Shown here: positions 1 through 8,193 of the stretch, piece after piece
Layout of the letters: the number at the start of each line of letters is the position of its first letter
Position numbering within the stretch: position 1 is the first letter of the stretch
Notes under the pieces: generated by a model
The model's database searches: none
What the model saw: only the letters and a program-made list of their open reading frames with translations
Told to the model about the DNA's origin: nothing
From: Pseudomonas sp. St316
Lineage (GTDB): Bacteria; Pseudomonadota; Gammaproteobacteria; Pseudomonadales; Pseudomonadaceae
Direction of reading: 5' to 3'
DNA: 64,000 nt
Assembly: GCF_018325905.1 (NCBI RefSeq)
Contig: NZ_AP021901.1
Location: 5,022,001 to 5,086,000 of the forward strand
Translations under genes and position numbers: made by a program

Positions 1-1560
1 GCCACATCCACCTTGTGGGTGCTGGCCGTGGGGCTGTTGATCGGCACCGGTTTCGAACTGGTGCTGCGGGTGGTTCGCGCCCATCTGCTGGACACCGCTG
101 GCAAGAAAACCGACGTGATTCTCTCCGCCACCCTGTTCGAGCGCATCACCGGCATGGCGATGAAGGCCAAGCCAGTGACTATCGGCGGCTTCGCCCAGAG
201 CATCCACGACTTCCAGGGCCTGCGCGAATTCCTCACCGCGGTGACCCTCACCAGCCTGATCGACCTGCCCTTCGCCCTGCTGATGCTGGTGGTGATCGGC
301 CTGTTGGGCGGCTGGCTGGTGTTGATTCCGGTGGTGGCGTTTCCGATCACCATTGTCTTCGCGATGATCATCCAGGTGCGCCTGCGCGACACCGTCCAAA
401 AAAGCCTGGCCCTGGGCGCCCAGCGCCAGGCACTGCTGATCGAAACCCTCGGAGGCTTGGAAACCCTCAAGGCCTGTAGCGCCGAAAGCGAGCGCCAGTA
501 TCAATGGGAAAGCACCCATGGCGCGCTCACCCGCCTCGACAGCCATGCGCGCAATCTCTCGGCACTGGCGACCAATGGCACGTTGTTCCTGCAACAACTG
601 GCCGGCATGGCGACCATCGTCGCCGGGGTCTACAGCATCATCGCCGGCAACCTCAGTGTCGGCGCGCTGGTGGCGACCTACATGCTCGGCAGCCGGGTGC
701 TCGCCCCGCTCGGGCAGATCGCCGGGCTGATCACCCGTTACCAGCAAGCCCAGCTCACCATGCGCAGCACCGATGCCCTGATGGCCTTGCCCCAGGAGCG
801 TGACGCCAAGCAGCGGCCCTTGGATCGCACCCAACTGCAGGGCGCGCTGGACGTCAACGGCGTGACCTTTCATTACAACGGCCAGAGCACCCCGGCACTG
901 GCCAATATCAGTTTCAGCCTCAAACCCGGCGAACGGGTCGGGATCATCGGCCGCAGTGGCTCGGGCAAGAGCACCCTGGCGCGCCTGGTGATGGGGTTCT
1001 ATGCGCCGGAGGAAGGCCAATTGCTGCTGGACGGCCTGGACCTGCGGCAACTGGACGTCGCCGACCTGCGCCAACAGATCGGCTACGTCGCCCATGACCT
1101 GCCACTGCTGGCCGGCAGCCTGCGGGACAATCTCACCCTGGGCGCCCGCTACATCAGCGACGCGCGCATGCTGGAAGTGGCGGAACTGACCGGTGTCACC
1201 GAACTGGCGCGCCAGCACCCCCAAGGCTTCGACCGCCCGGTGGGCGAACGCGGGCAACTGCTGTCCGGCGGGCAGCGCCAGGCCGTGCTGCTGGCCCGGG
1301 CCTTGCTGCTCGACCCGCCGATCCTGCTGCTGGACGAACCCACCAGCGCCATGGACAACAGCAGCGAAGACGTCTTGCGGCAGAAGCTGCATACCCATGT
1401 ACAGGGCAAGACCGTACTGCTGGTCACCCACCGCACCTCGATGCTGAGCCTGGTGGATCGGTTGGTGGTGCTGGATAACGGCCGGATCGTGGCGGACGGG
1501 CCGAAGGAAGCCGTGATCGATGCGTTGCGTAAAGGGCGGGTGGGCTCCGCGCCGGTGTAA
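1..1560 (+). CDS. Type I secretion system permease/ATPase (LapB/HlyB-like), 5' end missing
   Basis: The reading frame is open from the first base, so only the C-terminal ~519 residues of an inner-membrane ABC exporter are visible. Hydrophobic membrane segments fill the first half (for example the leucine/valine-rich stretch near nt 262-390). The nucleotide-binding domain follows, with Walker A GRSGSGKST at about nt 949-975, signature LSGGQRQ, Walker B LLLDEP, D-loop SAMD and the H-loop histidine in VTHRTS. In this family the dimer drives substrate through an HlyD-type adaptor and an outer-membrane channel; the adaptor gene follows at 1738. It resembles LapB-type exporters of giant adhesins, but lapD and lapG are not downstream of the adaptor here, so the substrate is unknown. 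It could belong to a second adhesin system such as MapA. Confidence 0.9.
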   Translation, partial: ATSTLWVLAVGLLIGTGFELVLRVVRAHLLDTAGKKTDVILSATLFERITGMAMKAKPVTIGGFAQSIHDFQGLREFLTAVTLTSLIDLPFALLMLVVIGLLGGWLVLIPVVAFPITIVFAMIIQVRLRDTVQKSLALGAQRQALLIETLGGLETLKACSAESERQYQWESTHGALTRLDSHARNLSALATNGTLFLQQLAGMATIVAGVYSIIAGNLSVGALVATYMLGSRVLAPLGQIAGLITRYQQAQLTMRSTDALMALPQERDAKQRPLDRTQLQGALDVNGVTFHYNGQSTPALANISFSLKPGERVGIIGRSGSGKSTLARLVMGFYAPEEGQLLLDGLDLRQLDVADLRQQIGYVAHDLPLLAGSLRDNLTLGARYISDARMLEVAELTGVTELARQHPQGFDRPVGERGQLLSGGQRQAVLLARALLLDPPILLLDEPTSAMDNSSEDVLRQKLHTHVQGKTVLLVTHRTSMLSLVDRLVVLDNGRIVADGPKEAVIDALRKGRVGSAPV

Positions 1561-1585
1561 GCCCCTCTAGCTGTCAACACAACAC

Positions 1586-1674
1586 CTGTGGGAGCAAGGC
1601 TTGCCCGCGATGCAGGCGCCTTGGTTCCAGTGAGATCGCGTTAGCTTCATCGCGGGCAAGCCTTGCTCCCACAG
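1586..1674. repeat. REPIN (paired REP, GTGGGAGCAAGGC type)
   Basis: Two inverted copies of the Pseudomonas REP core (GTGGGAGCAAGGCTTGCC and its complement) flank about 35 bp of spacer. It lies in the gap between the exporter ATPase and adaptor genes, so their transcript would carry a stable hairpin there. Confidence 0.9.
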
Positions 1675-1737
1675 ATAACCCTCTCAAGCCACAGGTATGT
1701 GTTCGGCTTATTTCACTTAACTGACGGGGACCGTCCC

Positions 1738-3102
1738 ATGTCCGCTCAAACACCCGACCCAGCCGCCCGAAGCTACTTCGGCAGCTTCAGCAAAAGCGCC
1801 GAAAGCGAATTCATGCCGGAAACCGCTGGCGCCACGCTGCAGGACTCGCCGCGCCGCTCGCGCGTCACCGTATGGCTGGCCGCCGGGTTGATCGTCACTG
1901 GGCTGGTCTGGGCCAAACTGGCGGTCTTGCAGGAAGTCACCACGGGCGAAGGCAAGGCGATTCCATCGAGCAAGATCCAGGTGATCCAGAATCTGGAGGG
2001 CGGCATCGTCACCGAGATTTTCGTCCGCGAAGGGCAGATGGTGAACAAGGGCGACACCCTGCTGCGCCTGGACGACACGCGCTATCAATCGAACAAGGGC
2101 GAGAGCGAGGCCGACCGCTATGCCTTGACCGCCCAGGTCGAACGCCTGTCGGCCGAGGCCGAGGGCCGGCCGTTCAATCTTTCGGCCGAAGTGATCGCCA
2201 AGGCCCCGCAAGTGGCCGAGGACGAGCGCTCGTTGTACGAACAACGCCAGCGGCGCCTGGCCAGCGAGCAACGCACCCTGACTGAACAACTGCGGCAAAA
2301 GACCCAGGAACTGGCGGAGTTTCGCTCCAAGCAGGGCCAGTTCAGCTCGGCCCTGGCCTTGCTGCAAGAAGAAATGAACATGTCCACCCCGCTGGTGAAG
2401 ACCGGGGCCGTGTCGCCGGTGGAGATCCTGCGACTCAAACGCAGCGCGGTGGAAATCCGCGGTTCGCTCAACGCCACCACCCTGGCTATTCCCCGGGCAG
2501 AATCGGCGATCAACGAGATCAAGAGCAAGATCGACGAGTCGGAACAGACCTTTCGCTCCGAAGCAGCCAAGGACCTCAACGAGAAACGCACTGAACTGTC
2601 GAAAATCACCGCCTCGAGCATCGCCATCGACGACCGCGTGACCCGCACCACCGTAGTCTCGCCGGTGCATGGGGTGATCAAGCAACTGAAGGTCAACACC
2701 ATCGGCGGCGTGGTGCAGCCGGGCAACGACATGGTGGAGATCGTGCCCCTGGAAGACAACCTGCTGATCGAAGCCAAGGTCCGCCCCCAGGACGTGGCGT
2801 TCCTGCACCCGGGCCAGAAGGCCATGGTCAAGTTCAGTGCCTACGACTACACCATCTATGGCGGGCTCAGCGCCAAGCTCGAACTGATCGGCGCCGACAC
2901 CATCACCGACGACAAGGGCAACAGCTTCTACCTGATCCAGGTGCGCACCGACAAAAACCACTTGGGTGGCGACGTGAAGCCGCTGCTGATCATCCCGGGG
3001 ATGGTGGCGACGGTGGATATCATTACCGGGGAGAAGAGTGTGCTGGATTACTTGCTCAAGCCGGTGTTGAAGGCGCGGACCGAGGCGATGCGCGAGCGGT
3101 AG
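1738..3102 (+). CDS. HlyD-family type I secretion periplasmic adaptor subunit
   Basis: This 454-residue membrane-fusion protein is the periplasmic adaptor of the exporter encoded upstream. A single transmembrane helix lies near residues 43-62, after a short cytoplasmic N-terminus. A lipoyl/barrel-sandwich half follows (QVIQNLEGGIV), then a long alpha-helical hairpin rich in Gln/Glu/Arg, then the second lipoyl half (VVSPVHGVIKQL) and a C-terminal beta-barrel. The family links the inner-membrane ABC protein to a TolC-like channel. I chose the ATG at 1738 because it follows a GGGGA ribosome site; an upstream TTG in frame would place REP sequence inside the protein. Length matches LapC-type adaptors. 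No outer-membrane partner gene follows. Confidence 0.9.
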   Translation: MSAQTPDPAARSYFGSFSKSAESEFMPETAGATLQDSPRRSRVTVWLAAGLIVTGLVWAKLAVLQEVTTGEGKAIPSSKIQVIQNLEGGIVTEIFVREGQMVNKGDTLLRLDDTRYQSNKGESEADRYALTAQVERLSAEAEGRPFNLSAEVIAKAPQVAEDERSLYEQRQRRLASEQRTLTEQLRQKTQELAEFRSKQGQFSSALALLQEEMNMSTPLVKTGAVSPVEILRLKRSAVEIRGSLNATTLAIPRAESAINEIKSKIDESEQTFRSEAAKDLNEKRTELSKITASSIAIDDRVTRTTVVSPVHGVIKQLKVNTIGGVVQPGNDMVEIVPLEDNLLIEAKVRPQDVAFLHPGQKAMVKFSAYDYTIYGGLSAKLELIGADTITDDKGNSFYLIQVRTDKNHLGGDVKPLLIIPGMVATVDIITGEKSVLDYLLKPVLKARTEAMRER

Positions 3103-3137
3103 CTTCTAACTGGGATCCTCTCTGAGCATGAGGCCGC

Positions 3138-3229
3138 CATCGCGAGCAAGCTCCCGCAGTTGATCTTCAGTGCACACAAGATTTGTGATCACCATCAATC
3201 CAATGTGGGAGCGAGCTTGCTCGCGATGG
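3138..3229. repeat. REPIN, one arm degenerate
   Basis: A right arm GTGGGAGCGAGCTTGCTCGC is paired with an eroded left arm (GCGAGCAAGCTCCCGC), about 50 bp apart. It sits between two convergent genes. Confidence 0.8.
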
Positions 3230-3247
3230 CGTCGGCGAGGACGACCA

Positions 3248-3844
3248 TTATTTCTCAGCATGATTGCGCCGAAAGGTCTCCTGCCCCATCGCCGCAATCT
3301 GCCCCTCGATCAACGCCTCGAACGGCTTCAGCAACGGCTCGAAGCTGCTCGGCGCTTCCAATGTCTGCAACGCCTGGACAATCGCCTCCACCGTCGACAA
3401 CGCCCCAGGGCCCGGCGCCTTGCGCAAGCGATAACGCGACACCCCACCTTCGGCCAGGGTCACCCGCGGCAACGCCGCCAGCAGTGGGTTGAGGTGCAGC
3501 AGCTTGCGCGCCTTGCGCCAGGTGCCATCGGGCACGACCAACAGCAGCGACTCACCGGACGGGGCATAGGCTTGAAGCGGCTGCGCATCCTCGGCGGGAA
3601 ACAACAGCCGCGCCTGATAACCCGGTTGGTTGAGCAACCCGGGCAAATCCTCGAACACCTCACCCACGATCAATTCGGCGTTGCGCAGCCCCAACGCCGC
3701 CAGCCGGGCCGTGTTCAAGGCGTGGTTCACTTCGCTGGGGTGCTGCAACAGCAAGACGCGGGTGCGGCTGTCGAGACTGGGGATCAACGGGCACAGGCAA
3801 TGGCTTTGTGGCCTGAGGCAGCGCGGGCATTGAGTTCTGGACAT
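3248..3844 (-). CDS. DTW-domain protein, probable tRNA-uridine aminocarboxypropyltransferase
   Basis: This 198-residue protein belongs to the DTW family, whose E. coli member TapT (YfiP) adds the 3-amino-3-carboxypropyl group from SAM to uridine 47 of tRNA. The N-terminal zinc-type cysteines are C6, C9, C16 and C18 (CPRCLRPQSHCLC). The family motif appears as DGTW at residues 106-109, within VVPDGTWRKARKL. The start ATG at 3844 lies 2 bp after the stop of gbuR on the same strand, so the two may be cotranscribed, although a functional link is not expected. The substrate position is inferred from the family and not shown here. Confidence 0.85.
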   Translation of the reverse strand: MSRTQCPRCLRPQSHCLCPLIPSLDSRTRVLLLQHPSEVNHALNTARLAALGLRNAELIVGEVFEDLPGLLNQPGYQARLLFPAEDAQPLQAYAPSGESLLLVVPDGTWRKARKLLHLNPLLAALPRVTLAEGGVSRYRLRKAPGPGALSTVEAIVQALQTLEAPSSFEPLLKPFEALIEGQIAAMGQETFRRNHAEK

Positions 3845-3846
3845 GG

Positions 3847-4740
3847 TCAGGCCTGGTTCAGTTGAGCTTTGAGCAAATCGCGGAAGGTCTGGATCAGCGG
3901 CTCGCGGCTGCGACCACGGCGCACGATCATCGAAAACGGCGCCTGATAGCCGAAGGTCGCCGGCAGCAACACGCGCAAATCGCCCTTGTCGACCCACGCC
4001 TGGGCGTAGTGCTCGGGCAGGTAACCGACGTAGGCCCCGGACAACACCAGAATCAACTGCGCCTCCATGCTCTCCACCGTCGCCGCGCTGTGCTTGAAGC
4101 CATGACGGGCCAGTTCGGCCTGGCTCCAGTAACCGCGCCCGACCATGCGCTGCTGGGTGATGACTTGCTCGGGGATGCGCCGCTCGTTGAACAACGGGTG
4201 ACGGTTGCTGCAATACAACCAGTGCTGCTCACGGTACAGCGGCATGTAGACCAGCCCGCTCATGCGCGTGGAAAACGCACCGATGGCCAGGTCCAGGCGG
4301 TTGTCCTGCACGCCGAGTTGCAGCTCGTAAGGGCTCATGACCGACAAATGCAAATGCACCGCCGGATGCTCCTGGCTGTAGGCGCCGATGGCTTCGGCGA
4401 ACGGCAAGGCCTTATCGCTGACGGTGGAGTCGATCACCCCCAGGTTCAACGTGCCGCGCAATTCACCCTTGAGCGCGGCGGCGTACTGTTCGAACCCTTC
4501 GAGCTCGCCCAACAGGCGCAGGGTTTCCTGATGGAACAACTCACCTTTGCTGGTCAGGCTGAACCCGCCCCGGCCGCGATGACACAACACCAGGCCCAGG
4601 GCCGACTCGAGCTGGCTCATGTAGGTGCTGATGGCCGACGTGGACAGGTTGAGCTCGTGCTGGGCGTTGGCGAACCCCTGGTGCCGGACCACGCTGGTGA
4701 AGATACGCAGCAGTTTCAGGTCGGGTAGAGCGTTGGCCAT
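3847..4740 (-). CDS. gbuR: LysR-type regulator of the guanidinobutyrase locus
   Basis: This 297-residue LysR-type regulator has an N-terminal winged helix-turn-helix (residues 5-65, with NLSTSAISTYMSQLE as the HTH region) and a LysR substrate-binding domain. It is divergent from gbuA, exactly as PA1422 (GbuR) is from PA1421 (GbuA) in P. aeruginosa, where GbuR activates gbuA in response to 4-guanidinobutyrate. I chose the ATG at 4740 because GGAG lies about 9 nt upstream; the longer open frame would translate through a REP element. A 24-bp dyad at 4957-4980 in the shared promoter region is a plausible binding site. Confidence 0.85.
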   Translation of the reverse strand: MANALPDLKLLRIFTSVVRHQGFANAQHELNLSTSAISTYMSQLESALGLVLCHRGRGGFSLTSKGELFHQETLRLLGELEGFEQYAAALKGELRGTLNLGVIDSTVSDKALPFAEAIGAYSQEHPAVHLHLSVMSPYELQLGVQDNRLDLAIGAFSTRMSGLVYMPLYREQHWLYCSNRHPLFNERRIPEQVITQQRMVGRGYWSQAELARHGFKHSAATVESMEAQLILVLSGAYVGYLPEHYAQAWVDKGDLRVLLPATFGYQAPFSMIVRRGRSREPLIQTFRDLLKAQLNQA

Positions 4741-4796
4741 TGGGGGTGTCTCCATACAGGCGGGTTCACCGCACACTTTGTGGCGAGGGGATTTAT

Positions 4797-4885
4797 CTGT
4801 GGGAGCAAAGCTTGCTCGCGATACGGGCGCCTCGGTTCCAGGGGAAACCGCATGAACTTCATCGCGGGCAAGCCTTGCTCCCACA
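4797..4885. repeat. REPIN in the gbuR leader region
   Basis: Inverted REP arms (GTGGGAGCAAAGCTTGCTC and GGGCAAGCCTTGCTCCCAC) lie 57 bp upstream of the gbuR start. A single GTGGCGAGGGG half-motif precedes it at about 4780. Confidence 0.9.
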
Positions 4886-4956
4886 AACTTGCTCCTGCCT
4901 TGCTGCCACAGCGTCGCTTGCGCAGATTGATCGGGAGTCTATCGCCCCACTCGCCA

Positions 4957-4980
4957 TTAGTTTAGAAAAATCTGAACTAA
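4957..4980. promoter_or_regulatory. Candidate GbuR operator (24-bp dyad)
   Basis: Arms TTAGTTTAGA and TCTGAACTAA match at 9 of 10 positions around an AAAA centre. The site lies between divergent gbuR and gbuA, 85 bp before the gbuA start. It contains the T-N11-A type symmetry that LysR regulators bind. Assignment to GbuR is inferred from position. Confidence 0.6.
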
Positions 4981-5064
4981 GTATTTGCCGCCAGCGATTC
5001 TTCCCATTCCAGGCTTTTCGCAGAATCGGCCCCTGATAAATAAAACAACGATGAGGCCCTACCC

Positions 5065-6015
5065 GTGGACAAGATTCTTCACCAGCCACTGGGCGGCAAC
5101 GAAATGCCGCGCTTCGGCGGCATCGCCACCATGATGCGACTCCCCCATTTGCAAACCGCTGCCGGCCTGGACGCTGCCTTCGTTGGCGTGCCGCTGGACA
5201 TCGGCACCTCCCTGCGCGCCGGAACCCGATTCGGGCCGCGGGAGATCCGCGCCGAATCGGTGATGATCCGTCCCTACAACATGGCCACCGGTGCCGCGCC
5301 GTTCGACTCGCTGTCGGTGGCCGACATCGGTGACGTGCCGATCAACACCTTCAATCTGTTGGACGCGGTGCGGATCATCGAGGAGTCGTACCACAAGATC
5401 CTCGAACACGACGTCATCCCCCTGACCCTGGGCGGCGATCACACCATCACCCTGCCGATCCTGCGGGCCATCCACAAGAAACACGGCAAGGTTGGCCTGG
5501 TGCACATCGACGCCCACGCCGATGTGAACGACCACATGTTCGGCGAGAAGATTGCCCACGGCACCACCTTCCGCCGCGCCGTGGAAGAAGGCCTGCTCGA
5601 TTGCGACCGCGTGGTGCAGATCGGCCTGCGGGCCCAGGGCTACACCGCCGATGATTTCAACTGGAGCCGCAACCAGGGTTTTCGCGTGGTCCAGGCCGAA
5701 GAATGCTGGCACAAATCCCTGGCCCCGCTGATGGCCGAAGTACGTGAGAAAGTCGGCGGCGGCCCGGTGTACCTGAGCTTTGACATCGATGGTATCGACC
5801 CGGCCTGGGCCCCTGGCACCGGCACCCCGGAAATCGGCGGCTTGACCACCATCCAGGCGATCGAAATAGTCCGTGGTTGCCAGGGCCTCGACCTGGTCGG
5901 TTGCGATCTGGTAGAAGTCTCGCCGCCGTACGACACCACCGGCAACACCTCGCTGCTGGGCGCCAACCTGCTGTACGAGATGCTCTGCGTACTGCCTGGC
6001 GTGGTTCATCGCTGA
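5065..6015 (+). CDS. gbuA: Guanidinobutyrase (ureohydrolase family)
   Basis: This enzyme cleaves 4-guanidinobutyrate to 4-aminobutyrate (GABA) and urea in the cytoplasm, a step of the arginine transaminase/decarboxylase routes. The 316-residue protein carries all binuclear manganese ligands of ureohydrolases: H126 in GGDHT, D149/H151/D153 in DAHAD, and D240/D242 in SFDIDGIDP. The N-terminus (MDKILHQPLGGNEMPRFGG) and the neighbouring genes match P. aeruginosa GbuA (PA1421) closely. The paralogue GpuA (guanidinopropionase) has a different neighbourhood. The start is GTG with GAGG about 9 nt upstream. The next gene begins 9 bp after the stop, indicating an operon. Confidence 0.92.
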   Translation: MDKILHQPLGGNEMPRFGGIATMMRLPHLQTAAGLDAAFVGVPLDIGTSLRAGTRFGPREIRAESVMIRPYNMATGAAPFDSLSVADIGDVPINTFNLLDAVRIIEESYHKILEHDVIPLTLGGDHTITLPILRAIHKKHGKVGLVHIDAHADVNDHMFGEKIAHGTTFRRAVEEGLLDCDRVVQIGLRAQGYTADDFNWSRNQGFRVVQAEECWHKSLAPLMAEVREKVGGGPVYLSFDIDGIDPAWAPGTGTPEIGGLTTIQAIEIVRGCQGLDLVGCDLVEVSPPYDTTGNTSLLGANLLYEMLCVLPGVVHR

Positions 6016-6024
6016 GGTGCGCCC

Positions 6025-6432
6025 ATGAACCCACAGGCCCAGGTGCTCCAGGCCGCCGCAAACTTGGTGTCGGCCTTCGCCCGCAATGACCGCGACGCCT
6101 ACTTCGGCGCGTTCACCGACGATGCGAGCTTCGTGTTCTACACACTCCAACAGCCCCTGCTGTCACGCGATGCCTACCAGGTGTTGTGGGATCGCTGGCG
6201 GTCCGAGGATGGCTTCGAGGTGCTCAATTGCACCTCGAGCAACGCCTTCGTCAGCCTGCAAGGGGACGTGGCGATTTTCATCCATGACGTGGCCACCGAG
6301 CTGCGCATGCAAAGGGAGCTTCACTTTAGCCAGGAGCGCGAAACCATTGTGTTTCGCCAAGAACAACAAGGCCTATGGCTGGCCTGCCACGAACATTTGT
6401 CCGCAATGCCGGAAGGGCTGCCAATCCCTTAG
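6025..6432 (+). CDS. SnoaL/NTF2-like small protein of the gbu operon
   Basis: This 135-residue protein has the layout of the NTF2-like/SnoaL-like fold: an N-terminal helix (VLQAAANLVSAFARNDRDAYF), a central Asp/Phe strand (FTDDASFVFY) and C-terminal beta strands ending near HEHLSAMP. It sits 9 bp behind gbuA and corresponds in position to PA1420. The family includes cyclases, isomerases and ligand-binding proteins, so the function cannot be read from the fold. A role in handling a guanidino compound is only inferred from the operon. Confidence 0.8.
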   Translation: MNPQAQVLQAAANLVSAFARNDRDAYFGAFTDDASFVFYTLQQPLLSRDAYQVLWDRWRSEDGFEVLNCTSSNAFVSLQGDVAIFIHDVATELRMQRELHFSQERETIVFRQEQQGLWLACHEHLSAMPEGLPIP

Positions 6433-6442
6433 CAACAGGTGA

Positions 6443-6461
6443 CGCCCGCACACGACGGGCG
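6443..6461 (+). terminator. Weak hairpin between operon genes
   Basis: CGCCCG and CGGGCG arms enclose a 7-nt loop and are followed by CGCCTTTAT. It is a possible attenuator or processing site ahead of the permease gene, since the U run is short. Confidence 0.35.
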
Positions 6462-6484
6462 CGCCTTTATGATCGGAGCAGATC

Positions 6485-7996
6485 ATGCATAACAATAACG
6501 ACAACAGCCTTACGCAAATTGAAACCTTCGGGGTCGAACAGATCCCGGACCACGAACGCACCGCTGGCCCAAGCGACCTGTTTCGCCTGATCTTCGGCGG
6601 CGCCAATACCTTTGCCACCGCCGTGCTCGGCAGTTTCCCAGTGCTGTTCGGCCTGTCATTCCAGGCCGGGGTCTGGGCCATTGTGCTGGGCGTCCTGGTG
6701 GGTTCGATCATCCTCGCGCCCATGGGCCTGTTCGGCCCGCTCAATGGCACCAACAACGCGGTTTCTTCCGGTGCGCACTTCGGCGTGCACGGGCGAATCG
6801 TCGGCTCGTTCCTTTCGTTGCTGACCGCCATCGCGTTTTTCTCGCTGTCGGTGTGGAGTTCGGGGGACGCGTTGATCGGCGGCGCCAAGCGGCTGATCGG
6901 CGTGCCGGAAACCGACCTGAGCCTGGGCCTGGCCTACGGCCTGTTCGCCCTGCTGGTATTGACGGTGTGCATCTACGGCTTCCGCTTCATGCTGTGGGTC
7001 AATCGCATCGCCGTGTGGGCGGCCAGCCTGCTGTTTTTGCTGGGCATTTTCGCCTTCGCACCGACCTTCGACAGCCAGTTCGCCGGCACCGTCAGCCTCG
7101 GCCAGCCGGGCTTCTGGGCGGCGTTTATCGGCGCAGCGCTGGTGGCCATGAGCAACCCGATTTCCTTCGGTGCGTTCCTCGGTGACTGGTCGCGCTACAT
7201 CCCCCGCAACACGCCCAAGCGCCGCATCATGCTGGCCGTGATCGCTGCGCAACTGGCGACATTGATTCCGTTTCTGTTCGGCCTCGCCACCGCCACCATC
7301 GTCGCGATCAAGGCGCCGGACTACATCGCGGCCAACAATTACGTGGGTGGGCTGCTGGCGGTTTCGCCGAGCTGGTTCTTCCTGCCGGTGTGCCTGATCG
7401 CGGTGATCGGCGGCATGTCCACCGGCACCACGTCGCTGTATGGCACTGGCCTTGACATGTCCAGCGTGTTTCCACGGGTGCTGTCGCGCGTCAAGGCGAC
7501 GTTGCTGATCGGCGTACTGTCGATTGCCTTCATCTTCATCGGGCGCTTCGCGGCGAATCTGGTGCAGAGCGTCTCGACCTTCGCCGTGCTGATCATCACC
7601 TGCACCACGCCATGGATGGTGATCATGATCATCGGCCTGCTGGTGCGCCGTGGCTTCTACTGCCCGGATGACCTGCAAGTGTTCACCCGCGGCGAAACCG
7701 GCGGGCGCTACTGGTTCAGCCACGGCTGGAACTGGCGCGGCCTGGGGGCGTGGATCCCCAGCGCGCTGGTGGGGTTGTGCTTCGTCAACCTGCCGGGGCA
7801 GTTCGTCGGGCCGCTGGGGGAACTGGCCGGCGGGATCGACATCAGCCTGCCAGTGACCCTGGGCCTGGCCTCGGTGGTGTACCTGGTGCTGCTGGGGGTG
7901 TTTCCAGAGCCGGCGGCGGTGTATGGACCGGAGGATCCGCGTAGCGAGGGATCCTCGGAGCCAATCGATAAACCCTCCCTCAGACAGACCGCCTGA
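6485..7996 (+). CDS. NCS1-family (cytosine/purine permease-type) transporter
   Basis: This 503-residue inner-membrane protein has about 12 hydrophobic segments. The N-terminal region (GVEQIPDHERTAGPSDLFRL) is typical of purine-cytosine permeases of the NCS1 family, which import nucleobase-like compounds with H+ or Na+. It follows gbuA and the SnoaL-like gene and corresponds to PA1419. Uptake of 4-guanidinobutyrate or a related guanidino compound is a reasonable inference, but the substrate is not readable from sequence. GGAG lies about 6-7 nt before the ATG. Confidence 0.85.
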   Translation: MHNNNDNSLTQIETFGVEQIPDHERTAGPSDLFRLIFGGANTFATAVLGSFPVLFGLSFQAGVWAIVLGVLVGSIILAPMGLFGPLNGTNNAVSSGAHFGVHGRIVGSFLSLLTAIAFFSLSVWSSGDALIGGAKRLIGVPETDLSLGLAYGLFALLVLTVCIYGFRFMLWVNRIAVWAASLLFLLGIFAFAPTFDSQFAGTVSLGQPGFWAAFIGAALVAMSNPISFGAFLGDWSRYIPRNTPKRRIMLAVIAAQLATLIPFLFGLATATIVAIKAPDYIAANNYVGGLLAVSPSWFFLPVCLIAVIGGMSTGTTSLYGTGLDMSSVFPRVLSRVKATLLIGVLSIAFIFIGRFAANLVQSVSTFAVLIITCTTPWMVIMIIGLLVRRGFYCPDDLQVFTRGETGGRYWFSHGWNWRGLGAWIPSALVGLCFVNLPGQFVGPLGELAGGIDISLPVTLGLASVVYLVLLGVFPEPAAVYGPEDPRSEGSSEPIDKPSLRQTA

Positions 7997-8016
7997 CCCG
8001 AGACAACGAAATACCT

Positions 8017-8110
8017 GTGGCGAGGGAGCTTGCTCCCGCTGGGCTGCGCAGCGGCCCCAAGCTTTTAGCGGTTGCTGCGCAACCGAGCGGGAGCAAGCTC
8101 CCTCGCCACA
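8017..8110. repeat. REPIN of the second type (GTGGCGAGGGAGC)
   Basis: Arms GTGGCGAGGGAGCTTGCTCC and its complement are separated by a GC-rich spacer that can itself pair (CTGCGCAGC...GCTGCGCAA). This core differs from the GTGGGAGC type that dominates the window. It separates the two transporter genes of the gbu cluster. Confidence 0.9.
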
Positions 8111-8193
8111 ACAGCGCGTTCGCACTGAGGCTGCAGTGCCAGGGACAGCACCGCCTCGTCCCATAAAAAAAAGACAATCGGAGACACGCCATC

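Noticed and set aside
3847..4884. N-terminal extension of the gbuR frame ([15 protein letters not shown]...)
   Set aside because: This is a translated REP element. The same GARLARD-type peptide recurs wherever a REP is read in this frame, so it is not part of the protein.
5059..6150. 363-codon minus-strand frame opposite gbuA
   Set aside because: It is antisense to a gene with all ureohydrolase metal ligands. Its composition is that of a shadow frame.
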